Source of the DNA: Buxus sempervirens
Taxonomy: Eukaryota; Streptophyta; Magnoliopsida; Buxales; Buxaceae
Assembly (NCBI GenBank): GCA_947561395.2
Contig: OX387185.1
Span: 34,638,213-34,702,212 of the forward strand
DNA: 64,000 nucleotides
Direction of reading: 5' to 3'
Below the pieces are notes generated by a model, which saw only the letters and a program-made list of their open reading frames with translations, did not search any database and was not told the DNA's origin. Position numbers and translations under genes: made by a program. Shown in pieces: positions 1 to 9,810 of the stretch; position 1 is the first letter of the stretch; each line of letters begins with the position of its first letter.

Positions 1-2232
1 GGGGCATCCTCGGGATCAGCAGCCCGAGCCGGAGATGGGTCAGGAATCAGGAAATCATGCTCAAAGAAGGCGTCCTGATCATGGACCGGGCCCTGCACAA
101 GTCAAACAAGCATATCAGAATAGCAGAAACAGGAAAATGAAAGAAAAGAAAATATAAGAAGACCAGATACCTGTCTAGCCTGGAGCTCAGCAACTAAGGC
201 CTCCAGCTCCCTGATCCGGGCATCCCGCTGGGCCACGACCGCATCGTGCTCCGCGATCATATCATCGATCGCAGCCCGCTGGCTCTCGAACCGGTCCCTG
301 ATGGTGTTCAGCTCGTGTACCTGTCAACAAAAACCGAAGAGGATCAGAAATGCATATAGAAAGGCAGATAAAAACAGGAAGAGTACAAGACTTACAGTGT
401 CCTCATGGATCCGGATACGAATCCCGCCGATCTCAGTCACCCCGGCACGAGTGGGTCGATCCATCAAGCATCCAATAGACACCCTCTGGAACCACTCGTC
501 GTAGTCTCCGGCTACTGTGAGCCCCTCTGCATCCAGGAAATGATCGAACTGATCAACATCAAAACCTGGGAGGAGTGTGTCTGGACCCACAGGAGGAGGA
601 GGGACGGGGATGCGAAGTGCGCTGGTGTGCGGGAAGTACAGGCGCTCTCCCAAGTACATCACCCTACCAAGCCTCCCGAGGAAGCACTGGTAGGGCTGAC
701 GTCGTCGATCTCTATCGAAGGCGTCCTGTACCGCCATCTCACGAGCCACCCCAACATCCACGTCATCAAATCGGGACAGAAGGAGCTGCAAAAAAGGGAA
801 ACTGTCAGATACAGTCAAAATACAGGAAAGGAAAAGGAAAAAATAAAAGGCTTACATCAGATCGGCGGGCACGGTCTAAGTGCACCCGGGCAGTGCGAGG
901 CTGGCTCCTATCAGCATCTCGAACCTGGGCCGACCATCGCAGGGCCACAGGGAAATCCGCAACCTCAGGAACCGGAGAGGGGCGGAAGAAGGTCATATAG
1001 GTGTACATGAACACCTGGCAAAAGAAAAATCAGTCAAGAAAAGATAAAGCCTAAGGAATTAAACCAGACAGCTGAATGCAATACCTGTAGAATCTGCCAG
1101 AAGAACCGGCTGCTAACTCCATCGCCTCTCGGGGATGCCAAACCTCGAACTGCACGGCACAACCCGGCCAAGATGGTCCCATAAATGAGCCGACCCCATG
1201 CTAGCTGGCGGGTCTGATGGAGATCTCTCAAAGCGTCCAAAAAGAGCGGACTGACACCGGTAGTATCCTCCGGGAAGAAGCAGCTCCCCAACATCAGCAA
1301 GAATACGTGCCGGAAGATAGGAACAAAAGCAGCATCATCCACAGCCACAGTCCTGTGTCTCCCCTCGAAATGTCGAGCCAGACTCTCCCGCAGCCAGCTA
1401 ATGGAGAGCCGGCCGCTCCGCCCATCCCAAGCAGTAGGTGGCAGGGCCTGATATCCCAAGAGAAGTCCCATATCCTCCGCAGAAGGCCGCTCCAAGACAA
1501 TGGTCCGCCCCGTCAGAGGAATGCCCGTAATCATCACAAAATCGGAGGGGCGGATCCCCAGCTCCACGTCCGGCAGATGGAATGACTGCGTCTTGGGGAA
1601 ATATCTCTCCATCATGGCAAAAATAAGCGGTCGGTCGGCTCTGAAGGATGGGATGCTAAGAAAATGGTCCAGGTGGCACCTCCCAAACTCCCACCTGAGT
1701 GCTGGAGAAAGCGACTGAGCTAGATCACTGAACCTGCCCCAGCTACCTCGTAAGTGGGAGGAATGATAGGGAAGCGGCACATCTGCCCTGATGCACATAG
1801 AAGGATGGCTATCCAAGCCATGGAGGAGCTCTGTATCATGCACAGAGGCCCTCAACTCCTCAGGAACTCCTGCAAGGGCTACAGCAACCCCCTCCGGAGC
1901 CGTATCTCTGGCTCTGCCTCGGCCTCTACCACGGCCTCTCTCGCCCTCAGGGGCCTGATCCTGAACTCTGCCTCTGCCTCTACCTCGACCCCGAGCCGGT
2001 GCAACCACGGGCTAAAATTCAAGAGAAAGATGTGAAGTTTGTGTGGGAAAGAAGAGTAGAATGAAGAAAGAAAGGAAAATTTTTGAAAGCCTACCTCAGC
2101 AGAGCTCTCTCGGGAGACATCTAGCGGCTCCGACAGGGTGGCGCTGGAACTCGCCTCTGTCCGAGCCCGCGAACTGGAGGGCTGATCAGCAGGGTCAGCC
2201 TCCTCTCTAACTCGGGAACGACTCCTAGCCAT
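1..2232 (-). CDS. Plant mobile domain (PMD) protein, six coding exons, antisense inside a Tat retrotransposon; 3' end outside window
   Basis: Coding exons read on the minus strand are 2232-2095, 2011-1085, 1014-856, 785-396, 320-171 and 92 to beyond position 1. Every intron is GT-AG and phase 0, giving 588 codons plus at least 30 more. The acceptor TGTGTAG ends right at the ATG at 2232. The protein starts basic and Ser-rich (MARSRSRVREEADPADQ), then has an Arg-Gly low-complexity stretch. The PMD follows in exon 2, with HLDHFLSIPSF, MMERYFPKTQSFHLPD and the family signature SDFVMITGIPLTG. Exon 5 encodes a coiled coil (IRELEALVAELQARQ) and exon 6 is acidic and Pro-rich. PMD proteins include the nuclear MAIN/MAIL1 family, and PMDs are known from Mutator and Ty3/gypsy elements. 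No frameshift is visible, so the gene may be functional. Its role here is not known. Confidence 0.85.
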
Positions 2233-3046
2233 CTACACAGGGAAGTGTTTTATGAATTTCAAAGTTGGCTTTGCTCCCAGTCTTACATAATTTTTTCAAA
2301 TTATCATGAATTGTGGGTATTTTATCTGTTTTAGAAAGCATTTGGTATTTCTGCCTAATCAACAATTTTATGCTAAGTTGTTTGTCAAAAATTTTGTTTT
2401 TAAGGCATTTCCAAATATGGTCCTAAAAAGATTAATATTTTCTTAATTACCAGGTGTAATCAGGAAAAATGCGCAGAGCAAGATCCTAGCAAGAACTGCA
2501 GAAGCACTACCTTATGGGGAAAAATTCTAAGTGGAGAAGCCTGAGTCCAACAAGTGATCCAAATTCAAGCTAAGAAGTGGCAATTGAATTGGGAAAGAAG
2601 GCAATACAATTCAGAAGTCTCTACAAAAGCATCAAAATGATCATGCCAGGGTGGCGAGGAAAAGAAAAAAATCCGTGCATACAATCAGCAAGTGAATACC
2701 CACTAACAGTCAAAGTGATTGAATATGGATATCATCGAAGATACAAATCATGGTCATCAAGAATTATAGCACAATTGCAGCACCCAATCACAAACATGGC
2801 AATTCGGATTCCACTGACAGACAGTTCAAAAAACCGACAAGATCAATGTGGAGGGCAAGCAACAGCAGGATATCAGTCCACGGGGGTTTAGTCATGGGCA
2901 AACATCAACAAAGGCAGTCTCAATCGTGCATTGATCACAACAGATGCAGAAAATTGGCATCTAAATCAAGCTCAATCTAAGTCAATGCATAGTCTGAAAT
3001 GGTGGCAATCAATAGCTAGAGCATGACTGAACATTCGAAGACTTAC

Positions 3047-3350
3047 CTGAAATTGGAAGCAAGAAGTTGGCCGCGGAAAGCAAGAGCAAGGAAGCACGGA
3101 CGCCTGAGTCGCCGGTGCTGGTTGGAAGTTGGCAATTAACTGGAGACGAGCGAAAAACCAAAGCACCAAACTAGGGCTTGACTGCGGCTGTCAAGGAGCA
3201 ATCACGAAGTCGCCGGAGGTGCAGACTCTCGCCGGTAGCAATAGGAGCCACCGGAGCTCAGGGAATCGTCGGAGAAGAAGGGAGCAACCGTCGGGTGAAG
3301 AAGAAGAAGGAGAGAGCCGGTCTGAGTAATCGGAGCAAGAAGAAAAGAAG
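3047..3350 (-). other. Predicted 5'UTR exon of the antisense PMD gene
   Basis: Downstream (minus strand) of the TATA box at 3383-3376 comes a C/T-rich leader-like stretch that ends at a consensus donor, CAG|GTAAGT, with the intron starting at 3046. The next acceptor fits exactly before the PMD start codon at 2232. The transcript would then have a leader exon, an ~814-bp intron and six coding exons. The transcription start is estimated from the TATA position only. Confidence 0.55.
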
Positions 3351-3375
3351 AGGAAAAGTCGCGGTCGCGCGCGAC

Positions 3376-3383
3376 TTATAAAA
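3376..3383 (-). promoter_or_regulatory. TATA box of the antisense PMD gene
   Basis: Minus strand reads TTTTATAA, about 25-30 bp before the predicted leader exon. It lies directly downstream of inverted ATCCGGATAC-type motifs. Confidence 0.5.
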
Positions 3384-3390
3384 CCTGCGG

Positions 3391-3454
3391 GATCCGGATA
3401 CTTAGGCCGGATACCCGCAGATCCTTTATTATCTGGATACACTTACCGGATACC
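3391..3454. repeat. Cluster of GTATCCGG-type inverted motifs upstream of the PMD promoter
   Basis: Four half-sites or inverted pairs (GATCCGGATAC, GCCGGATACC, TATCTGGATAC, ACCGGATACC) lie within 64 bp. The same motif family recurs in the LTR at 4116-4258. Confidence 0.7.
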
Positions 3455-3620
3455 AAAAAAAAAAATAGAAAAAAGCAGAAAAAAATAGAAAAAATAGAAA
3501 AAACAGGGAAAAATAGAAAAAAAGAAGAAAAGAAAAAAAGAAAAGAAAAAAGAAAAGAAAAAAAAGAAAAGGAAAAAAAAGAGAAAAGAAAAAAGAAAAA
3601 GAAAAAAAAAAAAGAAAGCA
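3455..3620 (+). repeat. Purine-rich low-complexity tract
   Basis: About 165 bp of almost pure A/G (GAAAAA-type repeats). Long open frames across it on the other strand are Phe/Ser-rich artefacts. Confidence 0.85.
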
Positions 3621-3639
3621 AACTTGTGCTACAATTTCT

Positions 3640-3850
3640 ATTTTCTCAAAAATCCTATTCTTGTTTTGAAATCCACCTCACAGCCACGAGAGCTCTGTGG
3701 AATTTAGGACAACTTTGGGAAGTGTGCCTGGTCAAAAGGATGATATCCACTCAATTTTCAACTTGGTTTGATAAAAAATCAGTTTTTCAAAAAATCCCAT
3801 TTTTGGGCTTAAAATCCACTTCACAACCACAAAGGGCTCAGTGGAATTTA
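3640..3850 (+). repeat. Diverged tandem duplication before the polypurine tract
   Basis: About 65 bp around 3640-3705 recurs at about 3785-3850. Shared landmarks are TCAAAAA(A)TCC, AAATCCACYTCACARCCAC and GTGGAATTTA. Non-coding. Confidence 0.6.
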
Positions 3851-4012
3851 AGAACTCTTGGAGAGATGCCCCCTTAAAGTGAGGGCTTTTTGGCAAATCT
3901 CCACTCAAAAATGGTTTTCTACAGAAATTGAATTAAACCGAGCAAATCATGCTCAAGGGAATGCAATTTGGGCTTGTCTACTCTTTCCAGCTCACTGCTT
4001 CGCAGCTCCCGC

Positions 4013-4025
4013 AAAGAGGGGCAGT
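4013..4025 (+). promoter_or_regulatory. Polypurine tract of the Tat element
   Basis: AAAGAGGGGCAGT immediately precedes the LTR start TGTAGACACC. The element at 44418-55931 has AAAGAGGGGCAGC in the equivalent place. Confidence 0.8.
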
Positions 4026-4115
4026 TGTAGACACCCCAAATTGCACAAACAATCATCAAAAATCATTATCTCCTGGAAAGCCAGCACAGAATTTGAAGAA
4101 AATAAACTTTTATCT

Positions 4116-4258
4116 GTATCCGGATACTCAATCCGGATACAAATACCCTTTCCCGTATCCGGATACTCATACCGGATACATGTCGGGCTTAGCGTATCCG
4201 GTACCATGTACCGGATATCTTAAAGCCCTTTGTTATCCGGTCTGATATACCGGATACC
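4116..4258. repeat. U3 palindrome cluster (GTATCCGG...CCGGATAC)
   Basis: Four inverted repeats begin near 4116, 4155, 4194 and 4232. The outer arms TATCCGG/CCGGATA are constant while the centres differ. The third has perfect 10-bp arms (TATCCGGTAC/GTACCGGATA, 4195-4217) around a 3-bp centre. The cluster lies 160-300 bp upstream of the LTR TATA box. Confidence 0.8.
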
Positions 4259-4413
4259 TTAAGTTTGCTCAAAATTAGGGTTTTCCGAGAGCTTTTCACT
4301 TTTACCATCATGTCCCTCATTAAATGAGGGGAAATCGCGGAAATAACCTTAGGGTTTAGGTTGGAGGGGTTCTAGACATTAAGTTGTGTCTACCAATGAC
4401 CTTAGCCCTTGCC

Positions 4414-4421
4414 TATAAATA
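4414..4421 (+). promoter_or_regulatory. TATA box of the Tat-type LTR
   Basis: CCTATAAATAG context, the same as the TATA box of the LTR at 45208. It marks the U3/R region. Confidence 0.7.
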
Positions 4422-6297
4422 GGAGCCTCCTCCTTGAGCAAATGGCACACAACTCTTGTTTTGAATTCTCGCAAAGAAGAACTCCAAGAGAAGAAGAAAA
4501 CCGCTGTGGAATCGCCTCCAGCACTCAGGTAAGCCTCAACTTTTCTTTTTATTTTCCGTCTTTACATTCCTATATCTAGATCTCTTCTTCTACCTTTCTG
4601 TAGTGTAAAGCCTTGATTGTATGTGTGGAAATCCTTCCCCGGCTCAAAGTATCTCAAGACTCCCCTAGCCGTAAAACGTGAAGGCGGATCTAGGAGAAAC
4701 GAGACTGGGGATTGACCCTAGTGCTAGAACCTATGTAGCATAAAGCCTTTTTGATTGATTGTAAACCGTTCTATATTCAAAGTACCCTTGATTATCTTAA
4801 AGAGAACAGAGGGAAACGATAATGGAACGGAACCCTAGGCTATGCTAGAACCTATTTTATTGAATCTATATGCATGTGTATGGATCTTGCTAGGTTTTTT
4901 TCACTTTTGCACACATATCACTATTTTGGCGGGATAGGCTCATATTTGGGGTTTATTGCATTTATTGTGATAAATCTCAAATAAATGGCCTCAATCAATT
5001 CTGGAATGCCTTTCGGATGATTTTAAAGTATTTGTGTTCATCTTGCACGAATTTCATTTTTATCAATTTTCGGATTTGGTTTTTACTCAAAAATGGCTTA
5101 GCTTGACAGCACCTGTACCCTTACTTCGGACGTCCGTAACTTCATCATCCGGATGAATTTTGGGACGATTCCAGAACCATGGGAAAGGTGAGGCTGTCTA
5201 GTTTATGTCCACCAAATTTCATGATTTTCTATATAGCCGATTTTTGACACCTCTCTGTCGAAGTTGAGTGGACAGTTCAGGTCCAAGTACAGAACTTGTC
5301 ACTTCGACGGACCGCCATATGTTCGTTTTAAGTCCGATTCGAGTGATTTTTATTTCTGGATACTCCTTTATGAGTCTATTTTCAAATCCAGTTGGTTTCA
5401 TAATTTTTGGGTTCCATTTGAATTATTGGTAGCCGATTTACTCAGAACTGCTCATTTGCATTTTTCTGGGTAAATCTGTGATCTTCGGGGCCTGTTCGGG
5501 AGACCACCCAAGGCACATCCGAAGGGATTTTTGTATGAGGCTAGTTGCTTTTGAAAGATGGCCATACAAACTTCAATCACACCAAATTTCGTGGACTTTT
5601 ATGTAGTGGATTTTCCTAGACAATTTTCCAAAGTTGCCCACTTACCACTTTTAAAAATCCCCAGCAGCAACTTCAAAGGAGCATAACTCCTAGATTTTTC
5701 ATCGAAATGAAGTAAAATTTTGCATGAGACTCTTATTTACCCTAATCTTTCAAATGGATTTGGTTTGGTTCATTTTAGAATTGGATTTGAATGATTTCAA
5801 GGCAAATGGCATACTTTTACCGAATTTTCCGGATTTGATTTAACTTGGTTTTATGCAACCTCTACTTTGATTTCCACCTTTTGAAATACTCCAGAAATGA
5901 TATTGACATAAGAGAGGATCTAAAATCCATTTAGATCTTCATGTGAAAATATCATACATTGTTCCTTTTTCAAGGCTTTTTCATGATTTTTAGCAAGCTT
6001 CTTATTTTCTTTTTAGCATGAACATACACTTGGCAACCACTTCGTGTGGATGAATGGGGGTGCCTAACACCTTCCCCCGTTCATAATCTAATCCCCTTAC
6101 CCATCTCTGGACTTGATTTTCAAGTAGGGTTATTTTTATCCTAGAATTTGTCTTTTGGCTATTTTTGCATATTTTGAACTCTTTGGTGTCCATTCTCACC
6201 CCAAAATCTTGAATGGTGGCGACTCTCCCGTTTTTGCGTTGAGCCCGTGTGTTGACGGAGGGATGATCACTCCGGTGATTTTTTCCCATGTCTCACA

Positions 6298-6580
6298 GTG
6301 TGCAAGTAAAAACATTGATGATGAGGAGATTTCATGCATTGATGATACTGAATGCGTGGAATTAAAGAAGCTCTGTATCATGAGTTGCCTCACATTGGAT
6401 CATGGAATGGAAGTGCTTGCTAGTGAAAACACTGATGATGAGGAGATTTCATGCATTGATGATACTAAATGCATGGAATTAAAGAAGCTTTGTATCATGA
6501 GTTGCCCCACATCAGATCATAGAATGGAAGCGCTTGCTATTAGTCATCCAAATCTAATTGAGGTCAAGGTTAAGAAATGA
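6298..6580 (+). pseudogene. Open-frame fragment with two 39-residue acidic repeats, unrecognised
   Basis: The frame is open from inside the LTR through 6580. Beyond the LTR end it encodes two copies of a 39-aa repeat (117-bp period, starting near 6314 and 6431). The repeat cores are DDEEISCIDDTECVELKK and DDEEISCIDDTKCMELKK, each followed by LCIMSC. Substitutions are mainly conservative, which suggests former protein coding. The 5' part is cut off by the Tat LTR, so the Tat element appears to have inserted into this sequence. No family is recognised. It could be part of an older retroelement. Confidence 0.4.
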
Positions 6581-6607
6581 AGGGGAGTAACTTGAAAGGT
6601 TATATAT

Positions 6608-6969
6608 GTTATGAATACATCATAAATTGGTGGATGATCATTCATCTTCCTACCTCTTTGAATTCCCACCATCAGAAATGGGTAGATGACTTCTTACCTC
6701 TTGGAATTCTTAACCTTTAAAATTCCTCAATGAATCTTTCATCTATTATATGTCTACATTCATTTACATGCTCATATTCTCTTATCTTTCCATATTCTTG
6801 TAATTATGAACTTAAGCCTATAAAAAGGGGACTTGAGGAGAATGAAATATACGTAGAAGTAAGAAAGAGAATACAGAATCATATGAAAGAATGAGTAAGT
6901 ATTCTTAATTTCTTAAGAATTGTTCCCCTACAATATATGTTCTATTTTACTCTCTTCTTCTTCCTTTCA
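6608..6969 (+). repeat. 5' LTR of the copia element (approximate borders)
   Basis: Starts TGTTATGAATACATC, has CCTATAAAAAGG at about 6818 and ends near CTTTCA just before the putative primer binding region. There is no second LTR to compare, so both borders are estimates. Confidence 0.45.
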
Positions 6970-7425
6970 TAATACGTTATCAACACGAAGCTCTACCAAT
7001 TGTGAAGATACCTTATAAGAGTACGTTCTATCTCTGTAAGTTTCTTTCTTAAATCAGTATTTTCAATTTTTGATTTGTAGAATATTGAATCTTACAAAAT
7101 TCAGCCTCAATAGCTAATTAGTTTTCAATTACCTTGTAAGAGTACTTCCAATTGTTGAATGTAGAATGTAAGAAAGAGAAATATCAAGGGTTTTCTTATT
7201 TCTGGCAAGAATTATTTTATCTCAGGTCTTTGATGCTGGCATTCATCTTGATGCAATGAATCTTGGAAATACTATAAAAGAAGGAAAGAGTACCTGCAGG
7301 ATCATACAAAAGCAATGATTTTCCTTTGGCATCATCTTCATGAGAAATTGAAATATGAGCATTTTACAGTAAACGATCCTTTAACTTTGTGGAATAGTTT
7401 AAAGGTGAGATATGAACACCAGAAG

Positions 7426-8566
7426 TAGGGTTGATAATTGGGTCGGACCGGCATGGCCCAGCACGCTTAAAGCGTAATCGTGCCTAGCACGGCCCAACAC
7501 CTATTAGCGAGCCATGCCATGCCAAACATACTGAGCACTAGGCCCGCTAGGCACAATGGCCATGCGGGCCGTGGCCCGCGAAGCATGTGGGCAGCACAGC
7601 ACGCATTAAGCGTGCCGGCCCGCAGGCTTTCCCCAACGGCAAGCACGAAAAAACATTAGAAAGTGGCTTTTAGGGGGGTTTTTTGACCTTTTTACCCCCC
7701 AACAGCTATATAACAGCCATAGGGGTATACTTGTAATTGACTGTAAATGACCATTTATACCCTTCAAACAGCCAAATAACAGTCATATTTGAGGGTAGGG
7801 GTGGTAAAAAGCCACTTTTGGTTTTCTATAAATAGGCCTAACCCTTCCCAATCCTAACCATACCAATCTTCTCATCTCTTCTAAGAGTCTTGTTTAGGGA
7901 TTTTGCCATTTACTGACAAAGTGCTCACATTCTCACTCGATCAACCATTGGAAAATCTCTAAACAAGACTCTTACAATGTTATCATTTTTTTTTCTTTCT
8001 TCATTTTTTTTTTTTTTTTGGTCCTAGTAATCAGGTTCTATTTCAAAATGGCTCTTCACGTATAAATAGAAGTGAAGAGCCATTCTAAAATAACTCTTCA
8101 CCAATATGTAAGGTTTTGCAGAGCATAGGAATGCTGATTGGGCCATGTTAGTTGTAAAGGTGTAACTTGCTTCTATCACTACTAATACTCTCCTGTACAA
8201 GTAGCAATTGAAGCAAGTAACACCTTTGCAACTCCTCCGGTCCTCCCGGTTCACCAATATTTAAGTATTGTTGCATTTTCAAGGACTGCTTACGTGACAT
8301 CCATGTTTTGCAAAACCTTCTTTACTTTTCTCTTGCAGTCAGAACATGTATGCTACGTAAAAAGCCCCTTTTTTCTAATTTTTTTATTTATCCCGTGTGG
8401 CCCACGGATGGCCTGTTAACCCGTGTACCACGGCTCGGCACAGCACGACCCAGCCTTAGACGTGCAATGCCTAGGGTATTGGAATTCGGGTTGGGCACAC
8501 CGTGGCCCTCCAAGCACAAGCTAAACGTGCCCATGCTGTATCGGGCCAGCCTAATAAGCAACCCTA
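7426..8566. mobile_element. Non-autonomous hAT-type DNA transposon, 1141 bp, inserted in the copia gag
   Basis: An 8-bp target duplication ACCAGAAG lies at 7418-7425 and 8567-8574. Ends are inverted: TAGGGTTGATAATTGGG at the left, and TAGGGTTGCTTATTAGG as the reverse complement of the right. Subterminal GC-rich blocks repeat GGCCCGC, GCACGGCCC and AGCGTGCC, as in Ac-like plant hAT elements. A TATA-like TCTATAAATAGG lies near 7828. The gag frame is restored when the element and one duplication are removed. No transposase ORF remains. Confidence 0.9.
7881..8245. repeat. Three inverted repeats inside the hAT element
   Basis: AAGAGTCTTGTTTAG (about 7883) pairs with CTAAACAAGACTCTT (about 7960). 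ATGGCTCTTCAC (8048) pairs with GTGAAGAGCCAT (about 8072). AAAGGTGTAACTTGCTTC (about 8157) pairs with GAAGCAAGTAACACCTTT (about 8211). All lie in the non-coding interior. Confidence 0.7.
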
Positions 8567-9199
8567 ACCAGAAGTGTGTAATCCTCTCAAAAGCTCAATA
8601 TGATTATATGTACCTAAAGTTGCATGATTTCAAGAGTGTTAGTAAGTATGATTCTGCACTATTTAAAATCAATTCACTTTTGAAGTTATGTAGTGAGAAA
8701 GTCACCGATGAGGACATGTTGGGAAAGACATTTTTCATGCCTTGAATGTGCTCTTTAACTCATCTTGATTCTCATACTAATCAATCTACATTTGAGGTTG
8801 CAAGGATTATTCACTTGCAAAATGTTGCAAATCAATTACTGAATGCATTTACTAACACCAAAAGAGTAGTAAAATCTTATATACCTGCTATTAATACTTC
8901 ATCAAGGATTGAAGTTCTTGAAGGACACCTTGCTAACAAAGTAGAAGATGAATCTAAAGCACACCTGAAGCAAGGAAGATCTATTGAATCAAAAGATAGA
9001 AACCCCCAGAAGAGGAAAGTCCAAGGAAACAAGATTGACGCTCCTGAATAGGCCATACCAACCACACAAGTTGATAAATTAATTGGTGTTCCTGAAGAAA
9101 CTATAACTCCCATTTTGAAATCTCTTGTAAAAGAACCTAATGAAGAGGAACCTCCCAAAGAGGTATTTCATGAGATGTCTTCCCTTGAAAAGGGACAGA

Positions 9200-9476
9200 T
9201 AGGGGTGCAACTCGGTTCGGTTCGGTTCGGGTTGATGTCAACCCAAGACCAAACCGAAAATATATATACTTGAACCGAACCGAACCGAACCGAATTGAAA
9301 ACCGAACCAACTAAACCGAAAACCAAACCGAAATCCAAACCAAACCGAACCGAACTACATGAAAACTATTCGGTTCGGTTCGGTTCGGGTTGGACCAATA
9401 TATTTTTATCTCAAATAAAGGTTTTTTTGTAATATCCTTTAAGTTTAAATATAAACTTTAAAAGTTTAACATATAT

Positions 9477-9522
<46 letters not shown>

Positions 9523-9554
9523 CATAGATTATATATTATAATATATATATAATC

Positions 9555-9585
<31 letters not shown>

Positions 9586-9810
9586 GAATTCGGTTCGGTT
9601 CGGTTCGGTTTAGGGAAATACATGAATTCGGTTCGGTTTCGGTTCAGTTCGGTTTATCGAACATGAAACCCGAAACCGAACCGACCTAGTTCGGTTTAGG
9701 GATTTTTGGACCGAAACCGAACCGAACTACTATAAAACCGAACCAAACCGAACCGAAGTCGGTTTGGGTCGATTCGGGTTCGGTTTTAACCGGACCGAGT
9801 TGCACCCCTA
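9200..9810. mobile_element. hAT-type MITE, 611 bp, rich in CGGTT/AACCG repeats
   Basis: An 8-bp target duplication GGGACAGA lies at 9192-9199 and 9811-9818. Terminal inverted repeats share 17 bp, TAGGGGTGCAACTCGGT. Inside, CGGTTCGGTT arrays near both ends face AACCGAACCG arrays, with an (AT)n core at 9481-9585. It separates the two halves of a copia frame (SLEKGQI / GQIPEKIVR). Confidence 0.92.

Larger units (their letters stand above)
1..6297 (+). mobile_element. 3' portion of a Tat-lineage Ty3/gypsy LTR retrotransposon (internal end plus 3' LTR)
   Basis: The element is read on the plus strand. It ends with a polypurine tract at 4013-4025 and an LTR at 4026-6297 that starts TGTAGACACC and ends TCTCACA. 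No primer binding site follows the LTR, so this is the 3' LTR. The internal part in the window holds no pol, only the opposite-strand PMD gene. Extra ORFs, including antisense ones between pol and the 3' LTR and some with a transposon-associated domain, are established for Tat/Ogre elements. Assignment to Tat rests on that layout, the PPT shared with the gag-bearing element at 44418, and the long LTR. Confidence 0.75.
4026..6297 (+). repeat. 3' LTR of the Tat-type element (2272 bp)
   Basis: Starts TGTAGACACC and ends CTCACA. The last ~80 bp begin with TGGCGACTCT (about 6216), at the same distance from the end as TGGCGACTCT in the LTR ending at 46863; this supports the 3' border. It contains a palindrome cluster (4116-4258), a TATA box (4414) and a long AT-rich R/U5 part without genes. 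The target duplication cannot be tested because the 5' LTR lies outside the window. Confidence 0.75.

Noticed and set aside
1034-2008. PMD gene as an ordinary host MAIN/MAIL gene
   Set aside because: It lies within an LTR element, between the missing upstream part and a polypurine tract plus 3' LTR, in the position known for Tat antisense ORFs. A host copy cannot be fully excluded.
3376-3621. Phe-rich 81-aa frame as a membrane protein
   Set aside because: It is a translation of a purine-rich low-complexity tract.
9200-9810. Telomere-like or satellite repeats (CGGTTCGGTT)
   Set aside because: The repeats are bounded by inverted ends and an 8-bp duplication, so they belong to a hAT MITE.
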